Assembly (NCBI GenBank): GCA_029212415.1
Contig: JARGOF010000002.1
Span: 134,877 to 198,876 of the forward strand
DNA: 64,000 nt
Source of the DNA: Rhizobiaceae bacterium
GTDB lineage: Bacteria; Pseudomonadota; Alphaproteobacteria; Rhizobiales; Rhizobiaceae
Reading direction: 5' to 3'
Both the position numbers and the translations under genes were made by a program. The notes under the pieces are model-generated. The model ran no database searches. It saw nothing but the letters and a program-made list of their open reading frames with translations, and was not told the origin of the DNA. Of this stretch, positions 56,878 to 64,000 are shown piece by piece (position 1 is the first letter of the stretch; each line of letters opens with the position of its first letter).

Positions 56878-57245
56878 GGCAATATTTGCAGATGTTCGTA
56901 CCGGTGGGCTTGCTGTTTCCCGAGGATGATCAATCCGTTGGCTTTACGTCGATGGGCGTTGGCAATTGATGGGTGATTGTGCATTCCGGAAACAATCAGG
57001 GCACAGGGCTGTTGTTGGCTGAACCCGCAGACATGCTCTAATGGGGCCGGATCGGCGACCGGAGGCGGCCAGGCAGGGCTGTAAAAGCATTGTGGCAAGC
57101 CGCATCAGGGAGCACTTCTTGTCAGTGGAAATAGGGCCTGCAGACCGGCTGACAAAGAGCCTCCATCGAATTTTCTTGATCACGGTGCAGTCGGCGTGCA
57201 TAAACCGCCGCGATATATCGAAGTGAAAAGGTGAGCACAAAATCC
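56878..57245. other. Intergenic region between murJ and trpS
   Basis: 368 bases with no supported gene. Short frames on both strands lack a ribosome binding site and recognisable sequence. It must contain the trpS promoter. No T-box, attenuator or riboswitch was recognised. Confidence 0.5.
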
Positions 57246-58307
57246 ATGTCCGAATTCAAGGAACTCGTCTTTTCCGGTGTGCAGCCAACAGGCAATTTGC
57301 ACCTGGGCAATTATCTGGGTGCGATCAGAAAATTTGTTGCACTCCAGCAAAGTCATAATTGTGTCTATTGTGTCGTCGATTTGCATGCGCTGACGGCGCA
57401 ACTTGTCCATGAGGATCTTCCCGGCCAGACACGTTCGATTACCGCCGCTTTTCTTGCCTCTGGCATTGATCCGAAGGCGCATATCGTTTTCAATCAGAGC
57501 CGCGTGCCTCAGCATGCCGAACTGGCCTGGATATTCAATTGCGTTGCCCGCATCGGCTGGATGAACCGGATGACCCAATTCAAGGACAAGGCCGGCAAGG
57601 ATCGTGAGAATGCCTCGCTGGGGCTGCTGGCCTATCCAAGTCTCATGGCAGCCGATATTCTTTTGTATCGGGCAACCCATGTTCCCGTCGGTGATGACCA
57701 GAAACAGCATCTGGAACTGACGCGTGATATCGCGCAGAAATTCAACAGCGATTTTTCCGATCGGATTGCCCAATGCGGCCTTGGTGTTGAAACCCAGGTT
57801 GGCAACGAAACGATCAATGGCTATTTCCCGCTGACGGAACCCCTGATCGGAGGACCTGCGCCTCGCGTGATGAGCCTGCGCGATGGTACAAAAAAAATGT
57901 CGAAATCCGATGTTTCCGACCTGTCGCGCATCAATTTGACGGACGACGCAGAAACAATCTCGAAAAAAATTCGCCGGGCAAAGACCGATCCCGAACCGCT
58001 TCCCGGTGATCTGGAAGGATTGGCCGGGCGTCCGGAGGCCGAGAACCTCGTCGGTATCTATGCCGCGCTCTCCGACAGCACCAAGGAAGCAGTTATCGCC
58101 GAGTTTGGTGGACAGCAGTTTTCGGCTTTCAAACCCATTTTGAGCGAGCTTGCGGTCACGGTTCTTGCGCCTATCAGTTCGGAAATGCGCCGTCTGCTCG
58201 ATGATGTAACCTATATCGACGAAGTCCTTGCCGATGGCGGTGAGCGCGCCGGTGTGATCGCCCAGAAGACAATGAAAGATCTGCGTGAAATTATCGGGCT
58301 GCTGTGA
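57246..58307 (+). CDS. trpS: Tryptophanyl-tRNA synthetase
   Basis: Class I aminoacyl-tRNA synthetase charging tRNA-Trp. The HIGH-type motif is [11 protein letters not shown] (about 14-24), and KMSKS is present exactly (KKMSKSD, about 217). The [13 protein letters not shown] segment lines the Trp pocket. Length is 353 residues, the bacterial type 1 size. The ATG at 57246 is preferred to a GTG at 57231; AGGTGAG lies about 10 bases upstream of the ATG. Followed by a universal stress protein gene. Confidence 0.96.
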   Translation: MSEFKELVFSGVQPTGNLHLGNYLGAIRKFVALQQSHNCVYCVVDLHALTAQLVHEDLPGQTRSITAAFLASGIDPKAHIVFNQSRVPQHAELAWIFNCVARIGWMNRMTQFKDKAGKDRENASLGLLAYPSLMAADILLYRATHVPVGDDQKQHLELTRDIAQKFNSDFSDRIAQCGLGVETQVGNETINGYFPLTEPLIGGPAPRVMSLRDGTKKMSKSDVSDLSRINLTDDAETISKKIRRAKTDPEPLPGDLEGLAGRPEAENLVGIYAALSDSTKEAVIAEFGGQQFSAFKPILSELAVTVLAPISSEMRRLLDDVTYIDEVLADGGERAGVIAQKTMKDLREIIGLL

Positions 58308-58440
58308 CCCTTTGATAGGTTGCCTCTGCTCGCCCATCGCCCATGCACAGAATTGCGTGCCGGATGTTTGAGGTAACAGTGGCTGGGGACCTGTAAAATG
58401 AACGCTTGCCCGATCCGAAAGCGAATGGCAGACTCTACAA

Positions 58441-58932
58441 ATGGTATCAAAACGACTATCCAGGGAAGCTGGCCATCGACGCAAGTTTCTTGCTGTTATT
58501 GATGAGACGCCGGAATGCGAGCGTGCTGTCCACTATGCGGCTGCGCGCGCCAAAAGCACCAATGGCGTTTTGGTTTTGGTCTTTGTCATAGATCCGGGGG
58601 ATTTTCAGCACTGGCTTGGTGTCGAGGAAATCATGAAAGCCGAAGCCCGTGAAGCCGCCGATGCTGCTTTGCAAAGGGTTGCCGCCAAGGTTCGCGAAAA
58701 CATCGGGATAGAGCCGGAGTTGAAGATCCGTACGGGCAAGACAACAGACGAAATTCATTCTGTCATAGAAGAAGATCAGGATATCGCGATCCTGGTGCTT
58801 GCCGCAGGCTCCGCCAACGAAGGGCCTGGGCCTTTGGTCTCGTCCATTGCCGGCCGCGGCGCTGCATTTCCAATACCGGTAACTGTTATCCCGGACGCGC
58901 TGAGTGACGCGGATATTGATGCCCTGTGCTGA
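58441..58932 (+). CDS. Universal stress protein (UspA family)
   Basis: 163 residues with one Usp domain. The core begins KFLAVIDETPECERAVHYAAARAK and the C-terminal part has ILVLAAGSANEGPGPLVSSI, which recalls the ATP-binding G-2x-G-9x-G(S/T) pattern in altered form (GSANEGPGP). It may therefore bind nucleotide weakly; this cannot be settled by eye. Located between trpS and the Nfu gene, as in other rhizobia. Start ATG at 58441; other starts are not excluded. Confidence 0.85.
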   Translation: MVSKRLSREAGHRRKFLAVIDETPECERAVHYAAARAKSTNGVLVLVFVIDPGDFQHWLGVEEIMKAEAREAADAALQRVAAKVRENIGIEPELKIRTGKTTDEIHSVIEEDQDIAILVLAAGSANEGPGPLVSSIAGRGAAFPIPVTVIPDALSDADIDALC

Positions 58933-59083
58933 CACGCGGTAAACCATGCCGGTGCGGGCATGCGATTGTGTTCGTCACGTCACGATCAATCCTTGAAGTC
59001 AGCCGCCTTGTACCTTACCTTTAAAGACTATTCACGGTGGATTGGATAATTGCTATTATCCTCGCCGATCAGGAGCCATAACG

Positions 59084-59650
59084 ATGTTTATTCAAACAGA
59101 AGCGACCCCCAACCCGGCGACACTCAAATTTTTGCCCGGCAAAGTGGTGTATGAGGCAGGATCTGCGGATTTTCGCAATGCCGAAAGTGCTGTGGAAGCA
59201 TCACCCTTGGCCGCAAGACTGTTTGAAGTGCCCGGCGTTACCGGAGTCTTTTACGGGTATGATTTCATCACCGTGACCAAGGATGGTGCCGAATGGCAGC
59301 ACCTCAAACCGGCCATTCTCGGCACCATCATGGAACATTTCATGTCGGGTGAGCCGTTGATGAACGGCACGATGACCGGTTCGGATCTGGACACGGATGG
59401 GGAGTTCTTTGACGAGGCCGATGAATCCATTGTCGCAACCATCAAGGAATTGCTGGAAACCCGCGTACGCCCGGCCGTTGCACAGGACGGTGGCGATATC
59501 ACATTTCGTGGATACAAGGACGGTCATGTGTTTTTGCACATGAAGGGCGCTTGCGCCGGTTGTCCTTCGTCCACAGCCACGTTGAAACACGGTATTCAGA
59601 ACCTTTTGCGGCATTTCATTCCCGAGGTTCAGGAAGTCGAGGCCGTCTGA
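59084..59650 (+). CDS. Nfu-type iron-sulfur cluster carrier (NifU family)
   Basis: Carries and delivers assembled 4Fe-4S clusters. The N-terminal Nfu_N domain begins MFIQTEATPNPATLKFLPG, and the C-terminal NifU-like domain has the cluster-binding CxxC in GACAGCPSSTATLKHG. Length is 188 residues. The ATG at 59084 has AGGAGCCATAACG upstream. It precedes tsaB, with 291 bases between them that carry no recognised gene. It may serve the radical SAM enzyme MiaB encoded nearby, though that is inference. Confidence 0.93.
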   Translation: MFIQTEATPNPATLKFLPGKVVYEAGSADFRNAESAVEASPLAARLFEVPGVTGVFYGYDFITVTKDGAEWQHLKPAILGTIMEHFMSGEPLMNGTMTGSDLDTDGEFFDEADESIVATIKELLETRVRPAVAQDGGDITFRGYKDGHVFLHMKGACAGCPSSTATLKHGIQNLLRHFIPEVQEVEAV

Positions 59651-59941
59651 TCGGCCTTTGATGTCGTTCGGTTCTCACTAAAGGCGGCTGTTACAGTCAG
59701 CATTTGGCAGCTTTGCGGTGCAGCGCAGAACCTCTGCGTTGGCGTCGCTGGTTGAGCGACGGGTCTTTATGGGCCACATTGCCCATGAAGACGTTTGTCT
59801 GGAACTTTTGGCATTGAGGGGCGGGATATGCGGGAGACCGGCTGCAAAGCGTCCCGCATCTGGCGTGCAAGTGACTTGCATGGGTGAGCGATGCACGATA
59901 ATTCCCGTGGATCGGCATCAGGGACGGGATCCGAAAATCAG

Positions 59942-60628
59942 ATGATCACTCTGGCGATTGATACGACCGCGCATTTGTGCGCTGCATGTATTTATGATTC
60001 AAACGACGATCGTGTCCTTGGCCTGGTTGTGGATGATATCGGGCGTGGCCACGCAGAGCATCTGTTTCCCATCATCGGGCGGGCGATGGATATGGCCGGC
60101 ATGACCTATCAGGATATCGAGCGGCTTGGAGTCTGCGTCGGACCCGGGTCCTTTACCGGGTTGCGGGTTGGCGTGTCTGCCATGCGCGGGCTGTCGCTTG
60201 CACTTTCGCTGCCTCTGGTCGGTATAACCGTATTCGAAGCTCTGGCGGAAACGGCTTCGAAGCATGAACCATTGCTGGTTGTGCTGGATGCAAGGCGCGG
60301 TGAAATCTATACCCAACTGTTTGACACACAGGGCCAGCCAGCCGTTCCACCGGCGGCTCTGTCTGCTGAAGCAGCCCTGGCTCTGGCTGTTGATTCTCAT
60401 GCCGCTCTGACCGGTTCCGGAGCTTCGATCCTGGTGGACCTTTCCGCCGGCTCAAACGGTACACTGGCAGTTCAGGACAACGCCGCTGCAGCAGATGTTG
60501 CTGCCGTAGCCCGCCTGTCCGCGCGCCGGGAACCCGACGACAATCCGCCGCGACCGCTTTATCTCAGATCCCCGGATGCGAAGCCGCAAACAGGCTTTGC
60601 GCTGGCGAGGCGGGCTACAGTTCAATGA
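59942..60628 (+). CDS. tsaB: tRNA threonylcarbamoyladenosine biosynthesis protein TsaB
   Basis: Partner of TsaD in making t6A at position 37 of ANN-decoding tRNAs. The 228-residue protein has the family segments LAIDTTAHLCAACIYD, HAEHLFPIIGRAM and VCVGPGSFTGLRVGVSAMRG. It keeps the ASKHA fold but lacks the metal-binding residues of TsaD. The ATG at 59942 is chosen; the frame extends upstream through a non-coding stretch to 59891. It overlaps rimI by 4 bases. Confidence 0.94.
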   Translation: MITLAIDTTAHLCAACIYDSNDDRVLGLVVDDIGRGHAEHLFPIIGRAMDMAGMTYQDIERLGVCVGPGSFTGLRVGVSAMRGLSLALSLPLVGITVFEALAETASKHEPLLVVLDARRGEIYTQLFDTQGQPAVPPAALSAEAALALAVDSHAALTGSGASILVDLSAGSNGTLAVQDNAAAADVAAVARLSARREPDDNPPRPLYLRSPDAKPQTGFALARRATVQ

Positions 60629-61122
60629 GTGCGCCTTCGTTTTTTCGCCGGGCAGCAGATTTCGAGATCGTATCGCTTGGGCCCTCAGATTGTGCGGAAG
60701 CATCCATTTTACACGGATTGAGTTTCTCGCGCCCGTGGAGCGACGGCGAATTCCAGGCGCTGATGGTTCAGGAAACCGTTTTTGGTTTTGCTGCGCGTCG
60801 CCCTGCTGCGGGCAAAGGATCATTGCCAGGCGGCTTCGTTCTGGCGCGGCTGGTTGCCGGCGAAGCAGAAATTCTGACAATTACCGTGCAACCCAAATAT
60901 CGGGAAAACGGGATCGGTTGGCGACTGATGCTCGCCGCTTTGCGGCATTTGCGGGCCGAAGGCGCTCAAACCCTTTTTCTGGAGGTGGATGAGGAGAACC
61001 GGGCAGCGCTGGCGCTCTACAAGAAATTTGGTTTTGCCCAGGTTGCCAGACGGGCCGCCTATTACAAACATGAAGGAACTGCCAATAGCGCAGCGCTTGT
61101 CATGCGGCTCGATCTTGGGTAG
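60625..61122 (+). CDS. rimI: Ribosomal protein S18 alanine N-acetyltransferase RimI
   Basis: GNAT-family acetyltransferase of 165 residues. Acetyl-CoA-binding motif A is VQPKYRENGIGWRLMLAALR (about 91-110), followed by LFLEVDEENRAALALYKKFGF. In this context RimI, or a related Nat enzyme, acetylates S18 or EF-Tu. The start codon overlaps the tsaB stop (ATGA), so tsaB-rimI are coupled, the usual arrangement. The Mur gene follows 42 bases later. Confidence 0.9.
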   Translation: MSAPSFFRRAADFEIVSLGPSDCAEASILHGLSFSRPWSDGEFQALMVQETVFGFAARRPAAGKGSLPGGFVLARLVAGEAEILTITVQPKYRENGIGWRLMLAALRHLRAEGAQTLFLEVDEENRAALALYKKFGFAQVARRAAYYKHEGTANSAALVMRLDLG

Positions 61123-61164
61123 GCCATTCGAAAGATTAGCAACGCAGTGGCCGTGGGGTATCGC

Positions 61165-61593
61165 GTGACAGAAGAATTGAAGACCCTCGAACAACTATGC
61201 GTCGAGCGCGGCATGCGTATGACCGAGCAGCGGCGTGTCATCGCCCGGGTTCTGGAGCAATCGGCTGATCATCCTGACGTGGAGGAATTGTATCGTCGTT
61301 CTTCCAAGGTCGATCCCAATATTTCGATATCCACGGTCTATCGCACCGTGAAGCTTTTTGAAGATACCGGTATTATCGAGCGCCATGATTTCCGTGATGG
61401 CCGTTCACGCTACGAGACGGTGCCCGATGAACATCACGATCACCTGATTGATCTGAAAAGTGGCAAGGTGATTGAATTCCATTCCGAAGAGATCGAGGCC
61501 TTGCAGGAAAAAATTGCGCGCCAGCACGGCTTTCGTCTCGTAGACCATCGGTTGGAACTTTATGGTGTTCCGCTTGAAAAGGCGAGAGACTGA
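61165..61593 (+). CDS. mur: Fur-family regulator, probably manganese-responsive Mur
   Basis: 142-residue winged-helix metalloregulator. The DNA-binding part reads RMTEQRRVIARVLEQSADHP and SISTVYRTVKLFEDTGIIE. Metal ligands include the HHDH stretch (DEHHDHLIDLKSGKVIEF) and later His residues. The CxxC pair that binds structural zinc in many Fur proteins is missing; the only Cys is near residue 11. Rhizobial homologues act as Mur, repressing manganese transporters, rather than as iron regulators. The start is a GTG at 61165 preceded by GGGGTATC; a GTG at 61147 is the alternative. Confidence 0.9.
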   Translation: MTEELKTLEQLCVERGMRMTEQRRVIARVLEQSADHPDVEELYRRSSKVDPNISISTVYRTVKLFEDTGIIERHDFRDGRSRYETVPDEHHDHLIDLKSGKVIEFHSEEIEALQEKIARQHGFRLVDHRLELYGVPLEKARD

Positions 61594-61649
61594 ACCATGA
61601 TGCATCATGATGTGCTGGCTTTTACCGATTCAGGGGCTTGGCGCTGCAG

Positions 61650-62456
61650 ATGATTGTGTGGATACGCATTGCTGCTATTTTGGTGATCATCCTGACGGTC
61701 ACCATTGTGTTGTTGCCCATTCAGCTCCTGTCCAGCCGGTGGAACTGGAAGCTGGCCTGGTATTTGCCGCGCTGGTGGCATCGGCTGGCGGCAAAGCTCC
61801 TCGGTTTGCGGGTTATTACCCATGGAAGTCTGGAAATACGGCGTCCCCTGCTTATTGCTGCCAATCATTGCAGTTGGAAGGATATTATCGTTCTGGCTTC
61901 GGTAGCCGATGTCGTATTCATAGCCAAATCCGAAGTGCGTGACTGGCCGGTGTTCGGATGGCTGGCGAAATGGCAACGCTCGGTCTTTGTCGAGCGCGAA
62001 CGCCGCAGACAGACCGGAGCACAGGTAAGCGACGTTGCCAAAAGGCTTGGCGATGGTGAAATCGTGGTGCTGTTTGCAGAGGGGACGACATCCGACGGAA
62101 ATCGGTTGCTGGATTTCAAGAGCTCGCTGTTTGGCGCCGCAGCCGCGGCCCTCGAAGCCTCTGCCACCCGAAGCGTCGCCATCCAACCGGTGGCGCTTGC
62201 CTATACTCATGCAAATGGCTTGCCGCTGGGGCGCTACGGGCGGCCGCTTGCGGCCTGGCCGGGTGATATTGAATTGATGCCCCATCTTCTTGGTATTCTC
62301 AAAGAGGGGGCCGTTGACGTGCAGGTGTGTTTTGGAGATGCGGTCATTTATGATGACAAAAGCAATCGCAAGCAGGTCACAAAAGATGTCGAGCGTCAGG
62401 TGCGCGATATGTTGCAGACGCAACTTTATGGATCAGGGCTGAACAAAGAGCCGTGA
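61650..62456 (+). CDS. olsA: PlsC-family 1-acylglycerol-3-phosphate / lyso-ornithine-lipid acyltransferase, probably OlsA
   Basis: Membrane acyltransferase of 268 residues with the PlsC motifs: block [12 protein letters not shown] (H-x4-D), block [14 protein letters not shown] and block [21 protein letters not shown]. One N-terminal membrane segment ([23 protein letters not shown]). The position between fur/mur and miaB is that of S. meliloti olsA, as I recall it, whose product adds the second acyl chain to lyso-ornithine lipid. General PlsC activity in phosphatidic acid synthesis is possible. The ATG at 61650 is used; its ribosome binding site is poor. Confidence 0.75.
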   Translation: MIVWIRIAAILVIILTVTIVLLPIQLLSSRWNWKLAWYLPRWWHRLAAKLLGLRVITHGSLEIRRPLLIAANHCSWKDIIVLASVADVVFIAKSEVRDWPVFGWLAKWQRSVFVERERRRQTGAQVSDVAKRLGDGEIVVLFAEGTTSDGNRLLDFKSSLFGAAAAALEASATRSVAIQPVALAYTHANGLPLGRYGRPLAAWPGDIELMPHLLGILKEGAVDVQVCFGDAVIYDDKSNRKQVTKDVERQVRDMLQTQLYGSGLNKEP

Positions 62457-62710
62457 AAATTTGGCACGTGACCCATTGTCATGCTGCCGCCATTTTGGCC
62501 TGCAAGACAAGGTGCCATTGGGGTGCCATTGGATTGCAAGCACAACACATGTATGTTGCCTTTACCGCAAATCCCGGATTTGGCTTGACTCTGTGGCGTA
62601 CAGCCGCGATTGCCTGTTATATATTGTTTTTGAAGTGCAGCGAGTTGCCAGGCCGGATCGGCCTCGGAAATTCTTGCCGACACGAAATTGAAGAGGCTGT
62701 CATCGTCGCG

Positions 62711-64000
62711 ATGAAACAAATGCAGACACCTACACAGGCGACACCTGTCCCAGTAACACATGTACAGGCACAGGAAAAAACCAGCGAGACAGATGCGCCG
62801 ATAAACGTTGCAGCACCTGGCATGCGCAAGGTCTTTGTCAAAACCTATGGCTGCCAGATGAATGTTTATGATTCAGAACGCATGTCAGACGCTCTTTTCA
62901 AGGATGGGTATCAGAAAACCGACAATCCGGAAGATGCCGACCTGTTGCTTCTCAATACCTGTCATATTCGCGAAAAGGCGGCGGAAAAGGTCTATTCGGA
63001 ACTGGGTCGCATTCGCCAGTTGAAAGAGGCGCTTGCCGAACAGGGGCGTGAATTGATGGTCGGCGTTGCCGGTTGCGTTGCCCAGGCCGAAGGACAGGAA
63101 ATCATCCGTCGCGCACCCATTGTCGATGTTGTGATCGGGCCGCAGACCTATCACCGCTTGCCTCAGGCGATTGCCAGGGCACGCCAGGGTGAGAAGGTGG
63201 TCGATACCGATTATGCAGTTGAAGACAAGTTCGAGCACCTGCCCAAGGCGGACAAGAAAACCATTACCTCACGCGGCGTTTCGGCATTTCTGACCGTTCA
63301 GGAAGGCTGCGACAAGTTCTGCACCTTTTGCGTTGTTCCCTATACACGCGGTTCCGAGGTGTCCCGCTCCGTTCAGCAGATCGAGCGCGAGGCACAAAGC
63401 CTGGTCGATGCCGGCGTGCGCGAAATCACCTTGCTTGGGCAAAATGTCAATGCCTGGCACGGACACGGCGCTGACGGCCGTGAATGGGGGCTGGGTGAAT
63501 TGCTCCGATTGCTCAGTGGCATCGATGGCCTGGAGCGGCTTCGCTACACCACCAGTCATCCACGTGACATGGATGAGTCGCTGATCGATGCCCACAGGGA
63601 TCTGGACAAGGTGATGCCCTATCTGCATTTGCCGGTTCAGGCCGGGTCGGATCGTGTCCTCAAAGCCATGAACCGGCGGCATACGGCGCAGGATTATCTG
63701 CGATTGATCGAGCGGATCCGTGCGGCGCGGCCGGACATTGCCCTGTCAGGTGACTTTATTGTCGGATTTCCCGGTGAAACGGACGCCGATTTTGAAGAAA
63801 CGATCCAACTGGTCGAAAAGGTGCGTTATGCGCAGGCCTTTTCCTTCAAATATTCGCCAAGGCCCGGGACGCCTGGTGCGGAACGCGATGATCATGTTCC
63901 CGAAGACATCAAGGCAAAGAGACTGGAGCGTTTGCAGAAATTGCTGCGACAGCACCAGGTGGAGTTCGCAGAAAACTGTATCGGCAAGACCATCGATCTT
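62711..64000 (+). CDS. miaB: tRNA-2-methylthio-N6-dimethylallyladenosine synthase MiaB (3' end outside window)
   Basis: Radical SAM methylthiotransferase that converts i6A37 to ms2i6A37 in tRNA. 430 residues are visible before the window ends. The N-terminal UPF0004 domain has its three Cys in [17 protein letters not shown] and VAGCVAQ. The radical SAM CxxxCxxC is in [17 protein letters not shown]. The sequence then runs through the SAM barrel to the start of the region before the TRAM domain. A Thr/Gln/Pro-rich leader of about 37 residues precedes the conserved part. The ATG at 62711 is the first in frame; an AGAGG lies about 13 bases upstream. Confidence 0.95.
   Translation, partial: MKQMQTPTQATPVPVTHVQAQEKTSETDAPINVAAPGMRKVFVKTYGCQMNVYDSERMSDALFKDGYQKTDNPEDADLLLLNTCHIREKAAEKVYSELGRIRQLKEALAEQGRELMVGVAGCVAQAEGQEIIRRAPIVDVVIGPQTYHRLPQAIARARQGEKVVDTDYAVEDKFEHLPKADKKTITSRGVSAFLTVQEGCDKFCTFCVVPYTRGSEVSRSVQQIEREAQSLVDAGVREITLLGQNVNAWHGHGADGREWGLGELLRLLSGIDGLERLRYTTSHPRDMDESLIDAHRDLDKVMPYLHLPVQAGSDRVLKAMNRRHTAQDYLRLIERIRAARPDIALSGDFIVGFPGETDADFEETIQLVEKVRYAQAFSFKYSPRPGTPGAERDDHVPEDIKAKRLERLQKLLRQHQVEFAENCIGKTIDL

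Noticed and set aside
57180-58484. A 434-residue ORF opposite trpS
   Set aside because: Shadow of trpS on the other strand; trpS has the HIGH and KMSKS motifs. The same reasoning removes long antisense ORFs opposite recF and prfC.
59651-59941. Short ORFs on both strands between the Nfu and tsaB genes
   Set aside because: No ribosome binding sites and no family resemblance; the frames overlap each other.

Overview
The window is chromosomal DNA from an alphaproteobacterium of the order Hyphomicrobiales (Rhizobiales). The evidence is gene content and order: a rpsT-dnaA-dnaN-recF-moeB block, an ihfB-sppA and lptC-lptA-lptB-rpoN-hpf-ptsN block, a glnD-murJ-trpS-usp-nfu-tsaB-rimI-fur/mur-plsC-miaB run, and a mutS-malic enzyme-olsB trio. 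From memory of the Sinorhizobium meliloti map, the last two blocks sit next to each other there. I do not claim a genus. No rRNA, tRNA, insertion sequence, prophage, CRISPR array or defence island was recognised. The window is mostly core genome with short accessory insertions.

Layout. 1-9.1 kb: end of a secreted protein of unknown function, dut, prfC, a pirin, coaBC with an unusual N-terminal ribbon-helix-helix domain, ubiB, ubiE and mutM. 9.1-17.3 kb: crotonase, rpsT, a 765-bp AT-rich and GANTC-rich gap, then dnaA, dnaN, recF, moeB, a small unknown gene and an aldose dehydrogenase-like SDR. 17.3-28.3 kb: a 2-hydroxyacid dehydrogenase, an SH3-domain protein, then a polyol locus (HAD phosphatase, SorC-type regulator, SmoEFGK-type ABC importer, sorbitol dehydrogenase, mannitol 2-dehydrogenase, DUF3291-like protein). 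28.6-36.6 kb: DEAD-box helicase, mutS, NADP-malic enzyme, olsB. 36.7-42.5 kb: AcuI-type reductase, lspA, two RNA methyltransferases, a CoxG-family protein, an ornithine cyclodeaminase family enzyme and a LapA-domain protein. 42.6-50.3 kb: ihfB, sppA, lptCAB, rpoN, hpf, ptsN, a DUF1150 protein and an hsp20 gene behind a probable ROSE RNA thermometer. 50.4-64 kb: nucleoside hydrolase, ribokinase, glnD, murJ, trpS, a universal stress protein, an Nfu-type Fe-S carrier, tsaB, rimI, mur, a PlsC-family acyltransferase (probably olsA) and miaB, which is cut by the window end.

Genes that work together: dnaA/dnaN/recF in replication; lptA/B/C in LPS export; rpoN, ptsN, glnD and hpf in nitrogen, phosphotransfer and stationary-phase control; smoEFGK, smoS and mtlK in polyol uptake and oxidation to ketose; nucleoside hydrolase and ribokinase in nucleoside salvage; olsB with probable olsA in ornithine-lipid synthesis.

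The least ordinary signals are regulatory or structural. Three convergent gene ends carry tandem repeats: eight 18-bp units that copy the last codons and stop of the pirin gene, and two arrays of a shared 56-bp palindromic unit. A methyltransferase has in-frame 15-bp repeats in its N-terminus. CoaBC carries a FitA-like ribbon-helix-helix domain. The hsp20 leader folds into a ROSE-like hairpin with a bulged G. A GC-rich hairpin separates the binding-protein gene from the permease genes of the polyol importer. I found no clearly new multi-gene system.
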